A stretch of DNA of 64,000 nt from Pseudomonadota bacterium (GTDB taxonomy: Bacteria > Desulfobacterota > Desulfobacteria > Desulfobacterales > JAHIVH01): assembly GCA_018816735.1 (NCBI GenBank), contig JAHIVH010000060.1, positions 1 to 64,000 of the forward strand, given 5' to 3'. Below the pieces are notes generated by a model. The model searched no databases and was not told the origin of the DNA. It saw only the letters and a program-made list of their open reading frames with translations. The translations under genes were made by a program, and so were the position numbers. Below, piece by piece: positions 35,432 through 43,732 of the stretch (its first letter is position 1; every line of letters starts with the position of its first letter).

Positions 35432-36631
35432 ATGAAATCAAGTCAGTTAACCCTGGCCATTATAGGGGTGTGTATTCTTTTTTTCGGAACCTGCGCCTAT
35501 GGTTTTGGTGAGGAAGATATTTCCGTGCATGGTTTTGTCAGTCAGGGATACATGAAATCCTTTGAGAATAATTATTTCGGAAAAACCACAAAGGGCAGTT
35601 ATGAGTTCAACGAAATCGGAATTAATTTTTCAAAGATGATTACCGATGACCTGATGTTTGGTGTCCAGTTGTTTTCAAGAGACATAGGAAATTTCGGAAA
35701 TAACGAGTTTAAGGTGGACTGGGCATCTTTGAGTTACAATTTGCATACTTTTTTGGGTTTTAGAGCAGGCAAAATCAAACTGCCCTTTGGCCTATACAAC
35801 CGGAAAAGAGATGCAGACATGCTTCGCACATCCATCATTCTAACCCAGAGTGTCTATCCTGAAGGTTTAAGAGATTTACTCGTGGGTATTTATGGTGCCA
35901 GTCTTTATGGTATTATTCCAATTGGTGTATTGGGTTATTTGGATTATGAGCTGATATTCGGTGATATCGATGTGCCGATCGGTTCACCTTATATAAAGGA
36001 CCTAGTCAATAAATATGAACTTCGCAAGCCTGAGAATTTTGTTATTTTTAAAACTCTTGATCTGGATCCCATGGACATTACACTCGATATCTATCATATG
36101 GAAGGCGGGATGATGATTTGGAATACGCCCATAGACGGTTTCCGGTTGGGAGGCGCTGCGATGCGGGGAAAAGGATCGCTGGAATTAAGCCCGATAGAAT
36201 TAGACATTGATTTCAAAGGACTAAACAGTTTATCCATGGAGTATGAGATTGGTGGGTTGACGATTGTTGCAGAATATATGAACATCAGATTCCTTGCATT
36301 GGACGAAATGACGGAGATCATGGGCTGGTACTGTGGGGGGGCGTGGGAAATGACAGAGTGGCTGTCTCTTGGCGCCACATATGGGGAGCACTATCCTGAG
36401 GCAGCTGATAAGGACGGCTCTGAATTTAAATCAGTCGGATATCCCGATTATTATGCGTGGCAGAAAGAAACAACAATCAGCGCCCGGTTCAACATGACAG
36501 AATACTGGTGTATCAAGCTCGAAACTCATTTTATAAACGGTTTAGGCGGCGTGAGCTTGTCAGAGAACGATAAAGAAGACGCCAAACAACATTGGACTTT
36601 CTATGCCATAAAAACGAGTCTGCAGTTCTAA
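35432..36631 (+). CDS. Outer-membrane porin-like beta-barrel protein
   Basis: Exported protein of 399 residues from the ATG at 35432, preceded by AAAAGGGG. A signal peptide (residues 1-25, ending near CAYGFG) leads into ISVHGFVSQGYMKSFE, a typical first strand of deltaproteobacterial porins. The rest is rich in alternating aromatic and polar residues and ends in Phe (SLQF), as outer-membrane barrels do. There is no match to a specific transporter that I can name. The gene is monocistronic with a long upstream region. Confidence 0.72.
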   Translation: MKSSQLTLAIIGVCILFFGTCAYGFGEEDISVHGFVSQGYMKSFENNYFGKTTKGSYEFNEIGINFSKMITDDLMFGVQLFSRDIGNFGNNEFKVDWASLSYNLHTFLGFRAGKIKLPFGLYNRKRDADMLRTSIILTQSVYPEGLRDLLVGIYGASLYGIIPIGVLGYLDYELIFGDIDVPIGSPYIKDLVNKYELRKPENFVIFKTLDLDPMDITLDIYHMEGGMMIWNTPIDGFRLGGAAMRGKGSLELSPIELDIDFKGLNSLSMEYEIGGLTIVAEYMNIRFLALDEMTEIMGWYCGGAWEMTEWLSLGATYGEHYPEAADKDGSEFKSVGYPDYYAWQKETTISARFNMTEYWCIKLETHFINGLGGVSLSENDKEDAKQHWTFYAIKTSLQF

Positions 36632-37132
36632 CCCTATCGTAAGTAAATGGAATAAAAAATGGATACAAATTAATCATTTTATTTAGCCATCCGTATTCAT
36701 CGAACAAAAACGGGTGGTTTGATCCAGTACCCTTGATTCTTCTGAAATTTGCTGAAGATCATCTGCTATCGGTTCAGCAAGGGGGCTGCCAGCGTCTTCA
36801 CGCTTATTGATCGTATCTGTTAACGCATTATCCCATTGTGAATACCACCAACACCATCATTGTTGACACCTACATCAGCGTCTCCCTTTTTCTATGTGCA
36901 TAGGGGCACAAAACATAAAATCTTTTTATGCCAAATTAAAAGCAGAACTGTTCCTATATTTTTTCGTGGAATGTCAAAAAATATTCGTCCTTTGCCAATA
37001 CTTTTTGGGTGTAGATTGTCTATGATCTGTTTTAATTCGCGTAAATTTTTTTATCTGACCCTGACATTGGGCAACACAGCTTTTATGGACGGGTACTTGT
37101 CTAATGGGAAAAAATTCAAAAGGAGGTATGTG
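36632..37132. other. Intergenic stretch, nothing recognised
   Basis: This 501-bp stretch lies between the porin-like and nitrilase genes. The nitrilase frame is open upstream to 36860, but the extra 91 residues do not resemble the family and a strong ribosome binding site sits just before 37133. No hairpin or repeat of note. Confidence 0.45.
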
Positions 37133-38224
37133 ATGAGTACAGAACCGGAACTCAACTATCCGACTTATATCGGGGTGGCGCTGCAGCCAAGGGCATACGG
37201 TTGCAGAAATAAGGAAGAAGTCAGAAAACATCTGAAAATTCAATTGAACCTGATCGATGATGCTTTTATAAACAGCTATCTGGTCGGCGGGGGGGCTGTT
37301 AAGCTGGTTGCCTTGGCGGAAGGCTCCATTCAGGGCTGGTACGACGAGTTAAACAACATGGATCATGCGACGTATTGCAAGGATATCGCGATCAGAATCC
37401 CCGGCGAAGAAACAGAAGAACTGGCCAGGAAGGCAAGAGAGTATGATATTTATATTGCGGCCCAGGCAAAAGTAGTGGACCCTGATATTGCAGAAGACCG
37501 ATTCCTTAACCAGGGATTCATTATTTCTCCTAAGGGGGAAATCATCCTCAGGCATACAAAAAACGTTATCGGCGTTGTTGAGGGATCGGCAAGCCCCTAT
37601 GATCTGTGGGAAAAATGGTCTGCAAAATACGGCGACACTCTGGAGTCGCTTTATCCTGTCGCAAAGACGGATATTGGAAACCTCGGTATATCGATATGCG
37701 CGGAAACCATGTTCCCTGAGTCATTCAGAGCTCTCGCAGTTAATGGTGCGGAAGTTGTCATCAGGCCGACCTGGCCGGAGCCGCTTGTCTCATGGGGAAT
37801 ATGGGAAGCTTCAAGCATAACGCATGCATTTGCGAATGTATGCTACATGATTTGTCCCAACAATGCGCCCTATTATACTACCTTTGAAAAGGAAACACCA
37901 TATACCCTTTTGGGAGGCCAATCGATGATCGTCGATTATCGCGGCAAAATCTTGACCCAATCAAATAACGATAGCGTAGCTGCCGTTGCCGGCAATATCG
38001 ATGTCAGAGCACTCAGGGAGTACAGGGCAACATCTCCTCAATCAGCGCATAACGTTCAGATGCGTTCGACCATATGGAAAAAGATTTATGAGAAATGGCC
38101 GGAGTATCCCAAAAACCTGTATATGGAAAGAGACTATCCCCATGTTATGGAACGGCATTTGTTGCATTTGTCTTTTTTGGAACCTTTTTTCGAGAAAGGG
38201 ATATACGCACGACCAAAGGAATAA
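37133..38224 (+). CDS. Nitrilase-superfamily carbon-nitrogen hydrolase
   Basis: Hydrolyses a C-N bond of an amide or nitrile. The 363-residue protein starts after AAAAGGAGGTATGTG. The catalytic triad is visible as Glu (VALAEGS), Lys (RHTKNVI) and Cys (GISICAETMFPE). The order and the SICAE motif resemble aliphatic amidase or formamidase-type members. An SCP2-domain gene follows 114 bp on, on the same strand. The substrate cannot be read from the sequence. Confidence 0.85.
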   Translation: MSTEPELNYPTYIGVALQPRAYGCRNKEEVRKHLKIQLNLIDDAFINSYLVGGGAVKLVALAEGSIQGWYDELNNMDHATYCKDIAIRIPGEETEELARKAREYDIYIAAQAKVVDPDIAEDRFLNQGFIISPKGEIILRHTKNVIGVVEGSASPYDLWEKWSAKYGDTLESLYPVAKTDIGNLGISICAETMFPESFRALAVNGAEVVIRPTWPEPLVSWGIWEASSITHAFANVCYMICPNNAPYYTTFEKETPYTLLGGQSMIVDYRGKILTQSNNDSVAAVAGNIDVRALREYRATSPQSAHNVQMRSTIWKKIYEKWPEYPKNLYMERDYPHVMERHLLHLSFLEPFFEKGIYARPKE

Positions 38225-38338
38225 CTTTCTGCATATTTATTTACAGTCCTGAAGTCATAGCTGATTAATCCAGAAGGAAGATAGAAAAGAGGTTCAGGCT
38301 GAACCAGCATCAACCATGTGAAAAAGGGAGAAAATAAA

Positions 38339-38665
38339 ATGGATTTAACAGAAGTAAAACAAATTATAGAACGATTGGAGAGAGACTTTAACCCTGAAGT
38401 CGCCAAAGATCTGGATGTCGTCATTCAGTATCACATCTCGGGTGAAGACAGTGGTGACTACAAAATCAGGATCAAAGACAGGACGTGCAAGATTGATAAA
38501 GGTATTCATGACTCCCCGAATGTCACAATCAGCATGGCGGACAAAACCTGGCTCGGTTTGTTCAACAACACCGTAAATCCCATGCTCGCTTTTACAACCA
38601 AAAAAATTAAAGTAAAAGGTGATTTTTCGCTGGCCATGAATATCCAAAAAATATTTACGCCGTGA
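38339..38665 (+). CDS. SCP2 sterol-binding-domain protein
   Basis: Small soluble protein of 108 residues consisting of one SCP2 domain, which binds lipids or acyl-CoA in a hydrophobic tunnel. The DSPNVTISMADKTW and KKIKVKGDFSLAMNIQKIF segments are typical. The ATG at 38339 follows AAAAGGGAG. It follows the nitrilase gene and may be co-transcribed. A bacterial role is not settled; lipid carriage is inferred from the family. Confidence 0.85.
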   Translation: MDLTEVKQIIERLERDFNPEVAKDLDVVIQYHISGEDSGDYKIRIKDRTCKIDKGIHDSPNVTISMADKTWLGLFNNTVNPMLAFTTKKIKVKGDFSLAMNIQKIFTP

Positions 38666-38791
38666 GAAATGCCTGAATCTTGCATATCACCCTTTAACGG
38701 GTGACCCTGTTAGCTTTTGAGTAAACGCCTGACATACCGTTCAAGATGAAGGTATTCGTGTTCATTTACATAGAAAAATACGTGCCAACAT

Positions 38792-39721
38792 TCAGGCCAC
38801 AGGAGATTGTCCAAACCGATAGCACCATGAATTTGCCAGATCATACGGAAACGCGTTGAGAAACAATTCCTTTTCACGCTGAAAACTCGTTGAAAAATTC
38901 AGTGCATTATCTGTTCCGAGCACGACAGGAGAAGTGTGCTCAGGATATACGGCCTGAACAGGATGCGCTTGACCATTCCGCCAGCAGCCAAGGAACTGGT
39001 GACATGTGGGGCATATTTCAATAGGCAGTTGATGCTTACGGATGAGGCATATATGCTCCTCTGCTAAAAAAATCGCATGCCCTAGTCGTATTTTCCCCAC
39101 ACATGTCGTCATCGGATGTCGCTGAAACCATCGATCAATGGCTGTGAACGCGGCGGTATTATCGCGCTGATCTTTTTCACACGCCAATTCACCCACATGG
39201 ATCGCCAACCCTAATGGCCTGTCCAGGATTGTTTCAATGCATGCACCCAGGTCATTTCCCCGCAGAGTGCGAATCCCTGTAGGATTAACCCCGGAAATAT
39301 CAATACCTACAAGACAATCAGGGTACTCAAGCGCCAGCGTGATGATTTCCCGCGCCATGTTGAGATCGTGCCTGTAGCGATCAATGCTGAGAATCCCTTT
39401 GGCTTTGTCAGGGTATCGTCGTAAGGCGGACACAAAAGCTTTTACATAGGGTCGAAACGATTGCCCAGAGAGACAGTTCCGGGGAGTGGTCCGAATTTCC
39501 AGATAATCAGCAGAACTTTTGGTAATCACATCTTCTGTGGCAAGTTCAATCCGCTCTGGAGAATGAACAAGATGATGAACGATTTGAAATAACTTCAGCA
39601 CGTCGGCCTCTGAAAGCATATCAAGCGCATATTGGTCATGATCTGATTGAGCAAACCGTTTCACCAGCGCCTTAGAAATGCTTCCTCCCAAATGGAGATG
39701 TAAATCACAGTCTGTGTTAAT
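38792..39721 (-). CDS. Adenosine deaminase-like hydrolase with non-standard start
   Basis: Metal-dependent purine deaminase family. The zinc ligands DLHLHLGGS lie at residues 6-14 only if translation starts at ATT (39721). That codon sits four bases after GAGGTG, and an in-frame TGA lies immediately upstream. Starting at the later TTG (39691) would lose both zinc histidines. Other motifs are HVGE, RLGHA and TDN (usually TDD). The 309-residue length suits the family. Either an AUU start is used, as in infC, or the 5' end is damaged. It is monocistronic. Confidence 0.72.
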   Translation of the reverse strand: MNTDCDLHLHLGGSISKALVKRFAQSDHDQYALDMLSEADVLKLFQIVHHLVHSPERIELATEDVITKSSADYLEIRTTPRNCLSGQSFRPYVKAFVSALRRYPDKAKGILSIDRYRHDLNMAREIITLALEYPDCLVGIDISGVNPTGIRTLRGNDLGACIETILDRPLGLAIHVGELACEKDQRDNTAAFTAIDRWFQRHPMTTCVGKIRLGHAIFLAEEHICLIRKHQLPIEICPTCHQFLGCWRNGQAHPVQAVYPEHTSPVVLGTDNALNFSTSFQREKELFLNAFPYDLANSWCYRFGQSPVA

Positions 39722-39754
39722 GCTTCACCTCATATATATGCATCTATCCTGACG

Positions 39755-39769
39755 ACGAAAATTTTTCGT
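39755..39769. promoter_or_regulatory. Palindrome upstream of the adenosine deaminase gene
   Basis: ACGAAAA-T-TTTTCGT is a perfect 7-bp inverted repeat with one central base, 33 bp upstream of the start. It could be an operator. Confidence 0.3.
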
Positions 39770-39815
39770 GGCCGCTTTCGAGAATCAGAAAAGATAATGT
39801 TGCTCTGAAAGACGT

Positions 39816-40143
39816 ATGCCACACAACGGGTTTTTGTCAATTTTTTTATTGAGAACCTGTGATATTGCTTGGAAGCATGGCCGTTCGGGCCAATTTGGGG
39901 GGATCGGGCGAAGTGGGCTTTTCATTTCGAAAAAATACGGCCATAGGCTGCACCTGTCCATGATTGCCACGACAGCAAACCCGTTGCTGATTAGGGAAAC
40001 CAAAAATCTTCAAAAGAATATCACCGATTTCTGCCGGAAATGCGGCGGTAATTGCATCAGAAAGTGCCCATCAGGCACCATCCGGGAAACCCCCTGTCAC
40101 AGGAATAACGCATTTGGTTTGGCATCCTGTGTGGATGCGGCAA
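39816..40143 (+). pseudogene. Remnant of a QueG/dehalogenase-like 4Fe-4S protein
   Basis: The translated frame contains GGIGRSGLFISKKYGHRLHL, a DFCRKCGGNCIRKCP cluster motif and a segment resembling the end of the domain (RNNAFGLASCVDAAKG). This is the C-terminal half of an epoxyqueuosine reductase/reductive dehalogenase-type iron-sulfur protein. The N-terminal cobalamin-binding half is absent, there is no good ribosome binding site, and the frame runs on into unrelated sequence until 40256. I treat it as a decayed gene. The limits are approximate. Confidence 0.55.
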
Positions 40144-40198
40144 AAGGATTATCGGTGACTATAAGTGATAGACCGGGCAGCAGAAGCCCACCACCCCT

Positions 40199-40232
40199 AA
40201 TGCTCGACCAAGAGGTTTTTCGGTCGAGCATT
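40199..40232. terminator. Perfect 11-bp stem-loop behind the dodecin gene
   Basis: AATGCTCGACC (40199-40209) pairs with GGTCGAGCATT (40222-40232) around a 12-base loop. It lies 20 bp past the stop of the minus-strand dodecin gene and has no U tract. Confidence 0.5.
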
Positions 40233-40252
40233 ATTCAGAGTGGGGTTTTGTT

Positions 40253-40462
40253 TTAGGATTCATATTTAAATGAGAGATTCACCCGTGCCCGGTAGGCGGT
40301 TACTTTGCCGTCTTCGATTTTCATGTCCAGTTTTGTGATTTCGCCAATTCTCAAATTCTTCAGGCTTGATGATGCTGTTTCTACGGCAGTTTTCGCTGCT
40401 TCTTCCCATGAATTGGGACTTGATCCTATAAGTTCGATTACTTTGTAAACACTTCCGCTCAT
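40253..40462 (-). CDS. Dodecin, flavin-binding storage protein
   Basis: Small protein of 69 residues that assembles into a hollow dodecamer binding flavins. The sequence fits the family along its whole length (YKVIELIGSSPNSWEEAA, then RIGEITKLDMKI and the closing YRARVNLSFKYE). The Trp in NSWEEA is the residue that stacks on the flavin in known dodecins. AAAGGAGGAAATT precedes the ATG. It follows the serpin gene on the same strand with a 126-bp gap. Confidence 0.92.
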   Translation of the reverse strand: MSGSVYKVIELIGSSPNSWEEAAKTAVETASSSLKNLRIGEITKLDMKIEDGKVTAYRARVNLSFKYES

Positions 40463-40560
40463 AATTTCCTCCTTTTGTTACGGTTATCACCCATTCGGAA
40501 ATGGCCAATTTGCTAAATTGCCGGATGGGCAATGGTTAATGGTCATTTATCCTTCAACCC

Positions 40561-40586
40561 AACAAACCCAACAAACCCAATAACCC
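40561..40586. repeat. Short tandem repeat AACAAACCC
   Basis: Two exact copies of AACAAACCC are followed by a third degenerate copy, AATAACCC, just past the serpin stop codon. It holds nothing else. Confidence 0.5.
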
Positions 40587-40588
40587 TG

Positions 40589-41815
40589 TTATTCTTCCAA
40601 AGGATTCATGACGCGTCCCATAAACAGGATGCTGCCATGCCTGTTTTCCCTGATCATGAAGACAAAAGGATGGTCTGCTTTGAAAACCGGCAGATGTTCC
40701 ACGGCTGTTTTTCTGGCGACGATTACGGCAGATGCGGCTGCAGCTTCCGTACCTTTTTCATTCACGTCGATAAATGCCTTGTGCAGTACTGCGCTGATAT
40801 AAAGATCTTTTGTGCCGTCGATTCCTGAAAAGTCTGCATTCGGGGAGAAAGCGTCTTTCATGCCCATGCCGGTCAATGTTTGAGACAGATCAATGCCAGC
40901 GCTGATTTTGAACCGGGGGATAGTTACCCGGATTTTTTTGCTTTCCAGTTTTTCAAGGCATATCTTTAAATTTTCAAGGGAGAGTTCATTCTCAAGATTT
41001 TTAAAATCCCGTTCATCTTTGGGAAGGAGTAGAATCATCGACAGGGTATTACCGGCATAGGGTAGCTCAATGGCCTTCAGTCTGTCATTCTCCGTGTAAT
41101 TGAACGTGTCTTTAAGATTCATCATGGGGGCATTGATCACTTCGCCCATACTGGTTTTAAATGGTGCGATGATGGTTTGGGACGGATTGAAAGGGGTCTG
41201 CCAGTTTCCCTTAAAATACACAGCATTGGTCAATACCAGACGGGTGGTCGGGTTAAGCGCAGTTGGCGGAACCAGATGTTTAATCTGGCTTTTGGTTTTT
41301 TCTTCGACCCATGTGTTGATTTCCCGGGCTGCAAGAGCCGGGGTTATATAATCAACGGTTTTGACATCGGATAAATAGAAGGTCTTAAGGACGTTTGTAT
41401 AGGTGTCAAGACAGGTGATTCCTTTTTGCGGCCAGATTCGGTTTGCCGCAAGCAGAATGATTTCGTCATTCACCTGAATGGCATTGATATCGGCTAAAAG
41501 GGTCTGGTTCGCATATCGGATGCCCGAAGGGTTTTCAGGCAGATGCATGACTGTGGCCATTTCTTTTTTCGTGTTTCCTCCCGCGCCTTCCCAGGTCATG
41601 GAAAGGGCGGTGGACAGGCTCATGGGGGAGAAAAAGAGATTCCTGTCAGGTGCATCGATCTTTCGGTAGAGCGAAATCGCAAATATCGTATTCCCGCTCA
41701 CAAGACTTTCGGTACTTTTGCCGATCTCTTTTTGGGATGGGGTGTTTAAGAGACATCCGCTGAAAATGATGCAGCATAAAATAATTCGATAAAAAAGAGC
41801 CGGTCTGATTTTCAT
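40589..41815 (-). CDS. Serpin (serine protease inhibitor) lipoprotein
   Basis: The 408-residue protein has a lipoprotein signal (lipobox near FSGC at residue 20) and then a complete serpin fold: NLFFSPMSLSTALSM near the start and NAVYFKGNWQTPF in the middle. The hinge GTEAAAASAV opens the reactive loop, and the end is HPFVFMIREN. The intact hinge means it should be inhibitory. By alignment to antitrypsin the P2-P1 pair is Arg-Lys (VARKTA), which points to a trypsin-like protease as target. It is anchored outside the cytoplasm, perhaps against host or community proteases. Serpins are scattered in bacteria, so lateral gain is likely. Confidence 0.9.
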   Translation of the reverse strand: MKIRPALFYRIILCCIIFSGCLLNTPSQKEIGKSTESLVSGNTIFAISLYRKIDAPDRNLFFSPMSLSTALSMTWEGAGGNTKKEMATVMHLPENPSGIRYANQTLLADINAIQVNDEIILLAANRIWPQKGITCLDTYTNVLKTFYLSDVKTVDYITPALAAREINTWVEEKTKSQIKHLVPPTALNPTTRLVLTNAVYFKGNWQTPFNPSQTIIAPFKTSMGEVINAPMMNLKDTFNYTENDRLKAIELPYAGNTLSMILLLPKDERDFKNLENELSLENLKICLEKLESKKIRVTIPRFKISAGIDLSQTLTGMGMKDAFSPNADFSGIDGTKDLYISAVLHKAFIDVNEKGTEAAAASAVIVARKTAVEHLPVFKADHPFVFMIRENRHGSILFMGRVMNPLEE

Positions 41816-42069
41816 GATATACTCCGGATTGTTTTTTGATAAATAATGTTGTCTGTTCTGTTTTCAGGGGCCGGAAACCGGATTTGACCCGTTTTATGAT
41901 TCGCATATGAAGTTTTGAAACTATATCCATACTTTTCCGTAAAGGTCAACATGGGAAATCCTAAAACAGTAATTGCTTTTTCAGCATGATATCGGTAATG
42001 GGTAACAGGTTCAACGTGTTACATAAAAATCTCGAAATGCAGCCAACATATGGAAGATCCATTTGAATC

Positions 42070-42753
42070 ATGACGACATATCCCTATCATATTGACCATT
42101 ATGCCATTCATTCTTTGACCCGGTTAACTGAACTTCAGCTGGGACATATCGTAAACGCACTGAATGAAAAAGTGACGCCCGCAAACGGCGCGCTCTCCGG
42201 AAGGGCCGGGGCCGTTTCCTTTCATCTGGACGGGATTGGTGACGTGGTACTTAAAATCTATCTAAGAGGCGGTGTCTTGGGTAGAATCATTTCAAGAACC
42301 TATTGGGGTTGGGGAACACCGAGATGCCGCATTGAAATGAACCAGCTTTTATATGCAAAATCGCTTGGTATCCAGGTACCGGAACCTGTTTGCCATGTGA
42401 CCGAAGGCCGCCATTTATACAAATGCTGGCTGATCCTCCGCGAGATAACGCACTGTCACTCTCTGTCGGATCTTTCCCGGAAAAACGAAACTGAGGCACT
42501 GGGGCATATGGATGACGTCAGGCGGCAGGTCAGAATACTGATAGCGAATAAGGTCCGCCATGTGGATCTGCATCCGGGAAATGTTCTTGTTGGCGAAAAC
42601 GGCCATGTTTATCTGATCGATTTTGACAAGGCTCATTTTTTCAGTCAGGGAAAACAAAAACTGGCTGCCTGTTATACGGAAAGATGGGCGCGTGCCGTCC
42701 GAAAATACAATCTGCCGGATTTTTTGAACGAAAAAATGCGAAATCTCCTTTGA
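42070..42753 (+). CDS. KdkA-like lipopolysaccharide core kinase
   Basis: Small kinase of 227 residues in the fold of Kdo kinase KdkA and related lipopolysaccharide kinases. It lacks a full protein-kinase glycine loop but keeps the catalytic loop HVDLHPGNVLV and the metal-binding IDFDKAHF. A Lys in VVLKIYLRGG is the likely ATP contact. The gene converges with the heptosyltransferase gene, with only 5 bp between the stops, in the lipopolysaccharide cluster. Phosphorylation of a core sugar is inferred. Confidence 0.8.
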   Translation: MTTYPYHIDHYAIHSLTRLTELQLGHIVNALNEKVTPANGALSGRAGAVSFHLDGIGDVVLKIYLRGGVLGRIISRTYWGWGTPRCRIEMNQLLYAKSLGIQVPEPVCHVTEGRHLYKCWLILREITHCHSLSDLSRKNETEALGHMDDVRRQVRILIANKVRHVDLHPGNVLVGENGHVYLIDFDKAHFFSQGKQKLAACYTERWARAVRKYNLPDFLNEKMRNLL

Positions 42754-42758
42754 AAATT

Positions 42759-43727
42759 TCAATCGGAAAGGGCTTTGATAAGTCCCTGAAGCACATCATC
42801 CGGCGTGATGGCCGTCATACACCGGGGGTCGTCACAGGTTTTGGCGTTGCAGGGGCAGCAAGACAGATTTTTCTGAATGACATGGCCTTTGTAAGGGCCG
42901 GTACGTCGGGGATCGGATGGTCCGAAAAGGGCCACCACTTTTTTCCCGAGCGCCACGGCAAAATGCATGGGCCCTGTATCGCAACTGACCACGGCTTTAG
43001 AGGCAAAAAGCACTTCTTTCAGTTCGTGGAGGGTTGTTTTCCCCACAAGGTTTGTCGCACGTCCTTTTGCCATGTCTGAAATGGTTCTGGCCATTCCCGA
43101 GTCCTCAGGGCCGCCGGTGAGCACACAGTCGAAACCGAAAGCGTTCCGGATTTTTTCTGAAAGTTCGGCAAAACATTCGGGATGCCATCTGTTGGCCGGT
43201 TTTGTTGCGCCGATATTCAATACAACATAGTTTTCAGGCAGGTCAAAGGGCACCTGACCTTTAACCGGGATATTCCATGTGATTTCAGGGTCTGTCACGC
43301 CCAGGTAGGTGCCGAATTCCAGATACTGATCCAGCATGTGCGCCAGGGGATCAGCAGACGGGATTCTTTCAAAAGGAAACAGATGGGTCATTTCCTTGCA
43401 TCGTTTTCTGTCAAATCCGATGCGCCTTTTTGCCCTGGCAGACATGGCAAAGAGGCCGGATTTGAAAATGCGCTGAAGGTCCAGGACCATATCAAAAGGT
43501 TCTTTTTTCAGTTCCTGCCGGACCTGGGCAAGGGAGGTCCGCCATTTTTTCTTGTCAAAAAGAATCACACGGTCAACATCAGGATGCTCTGAAACCAGCG
43601 GATAACTTAACGGGGCAACGAGCCAGTGGATTCTGGCATCCATGTGTTTTTTCAGGCGGATGGCAAGAGGCAGGGTATTGATGACATCTCCCAGTGCGCC
43701 CAGTTTGATGAATAATATATCGGTCAT
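42759..43727 (-). CDS. Glycosyltransferase family 9 (heptosyltransferase)
   Basis: Transfers heptose from ADP-heptose to the lipopolysaccharide inner core at the inner membrane. The 322-residue protein opens with LFIKLGALGDVINTLPLA, the standard GT9 start, and has NIGATKPANRWHPECFAEL and the C-terminal DTGPMHFAVALGKKVVALFG nucleotide site. It lies 5 bp after hldE, the gene that makes its donor sugar. Whether it is type I, II or III cannot be told. Confidence 0.9.
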   Translation of the reverse strand: MTDILFIKLGALGDVINTLPLAIRLKKHMDARIHWLVAPLSYPLVSEHPDVDRVILFDKKKWRTSLAQVRQELKKEPFDMVLDLQRIFKSGLFAMSARAKRRIGFDRKRCKEMTHLFPFERIPSADPLAHMLDQYLEFGTYLGVTDPEITWNIPVKGQVPFDLPENYVVLNIGATKPANRWHPECFAELSEKIRNAFGFDCVLTGGPEDSGMARTISDMAKGRATNLVGKTTLHELKEVLFASKAVVSCDTGPMHFAVALGKKVVALFGPSDPRRTGPYKGHVIQKNLSCCPCNAKTCDDPRCMTAITPDDVLQGLIKALSD

Positions 43728-43732
43728 TTATT

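Noticed and set aside
19014..36868. 15-bp identical sequence CCATCATTGTTGACA at 19014 and 36854
   Set aside because: One or two 15-base matches are expected by chance in 64 kb, and the contexts differ.
39722..39730. ATG-AGG-TGA upstream of the adenosine deaminase read as a selenocysteine start
   Set aside because: A UGA as third codon with no SECIS-like hairpin behind it is unlikely. The GAGGTG overlaps these codons and works better as a ribosome binding site for the ATT.
40561..40586. Tandem AACAAACCC copies as a CRISPR or minisatellite
   Set aside because: Only two exact 9-bp units with no spacers.
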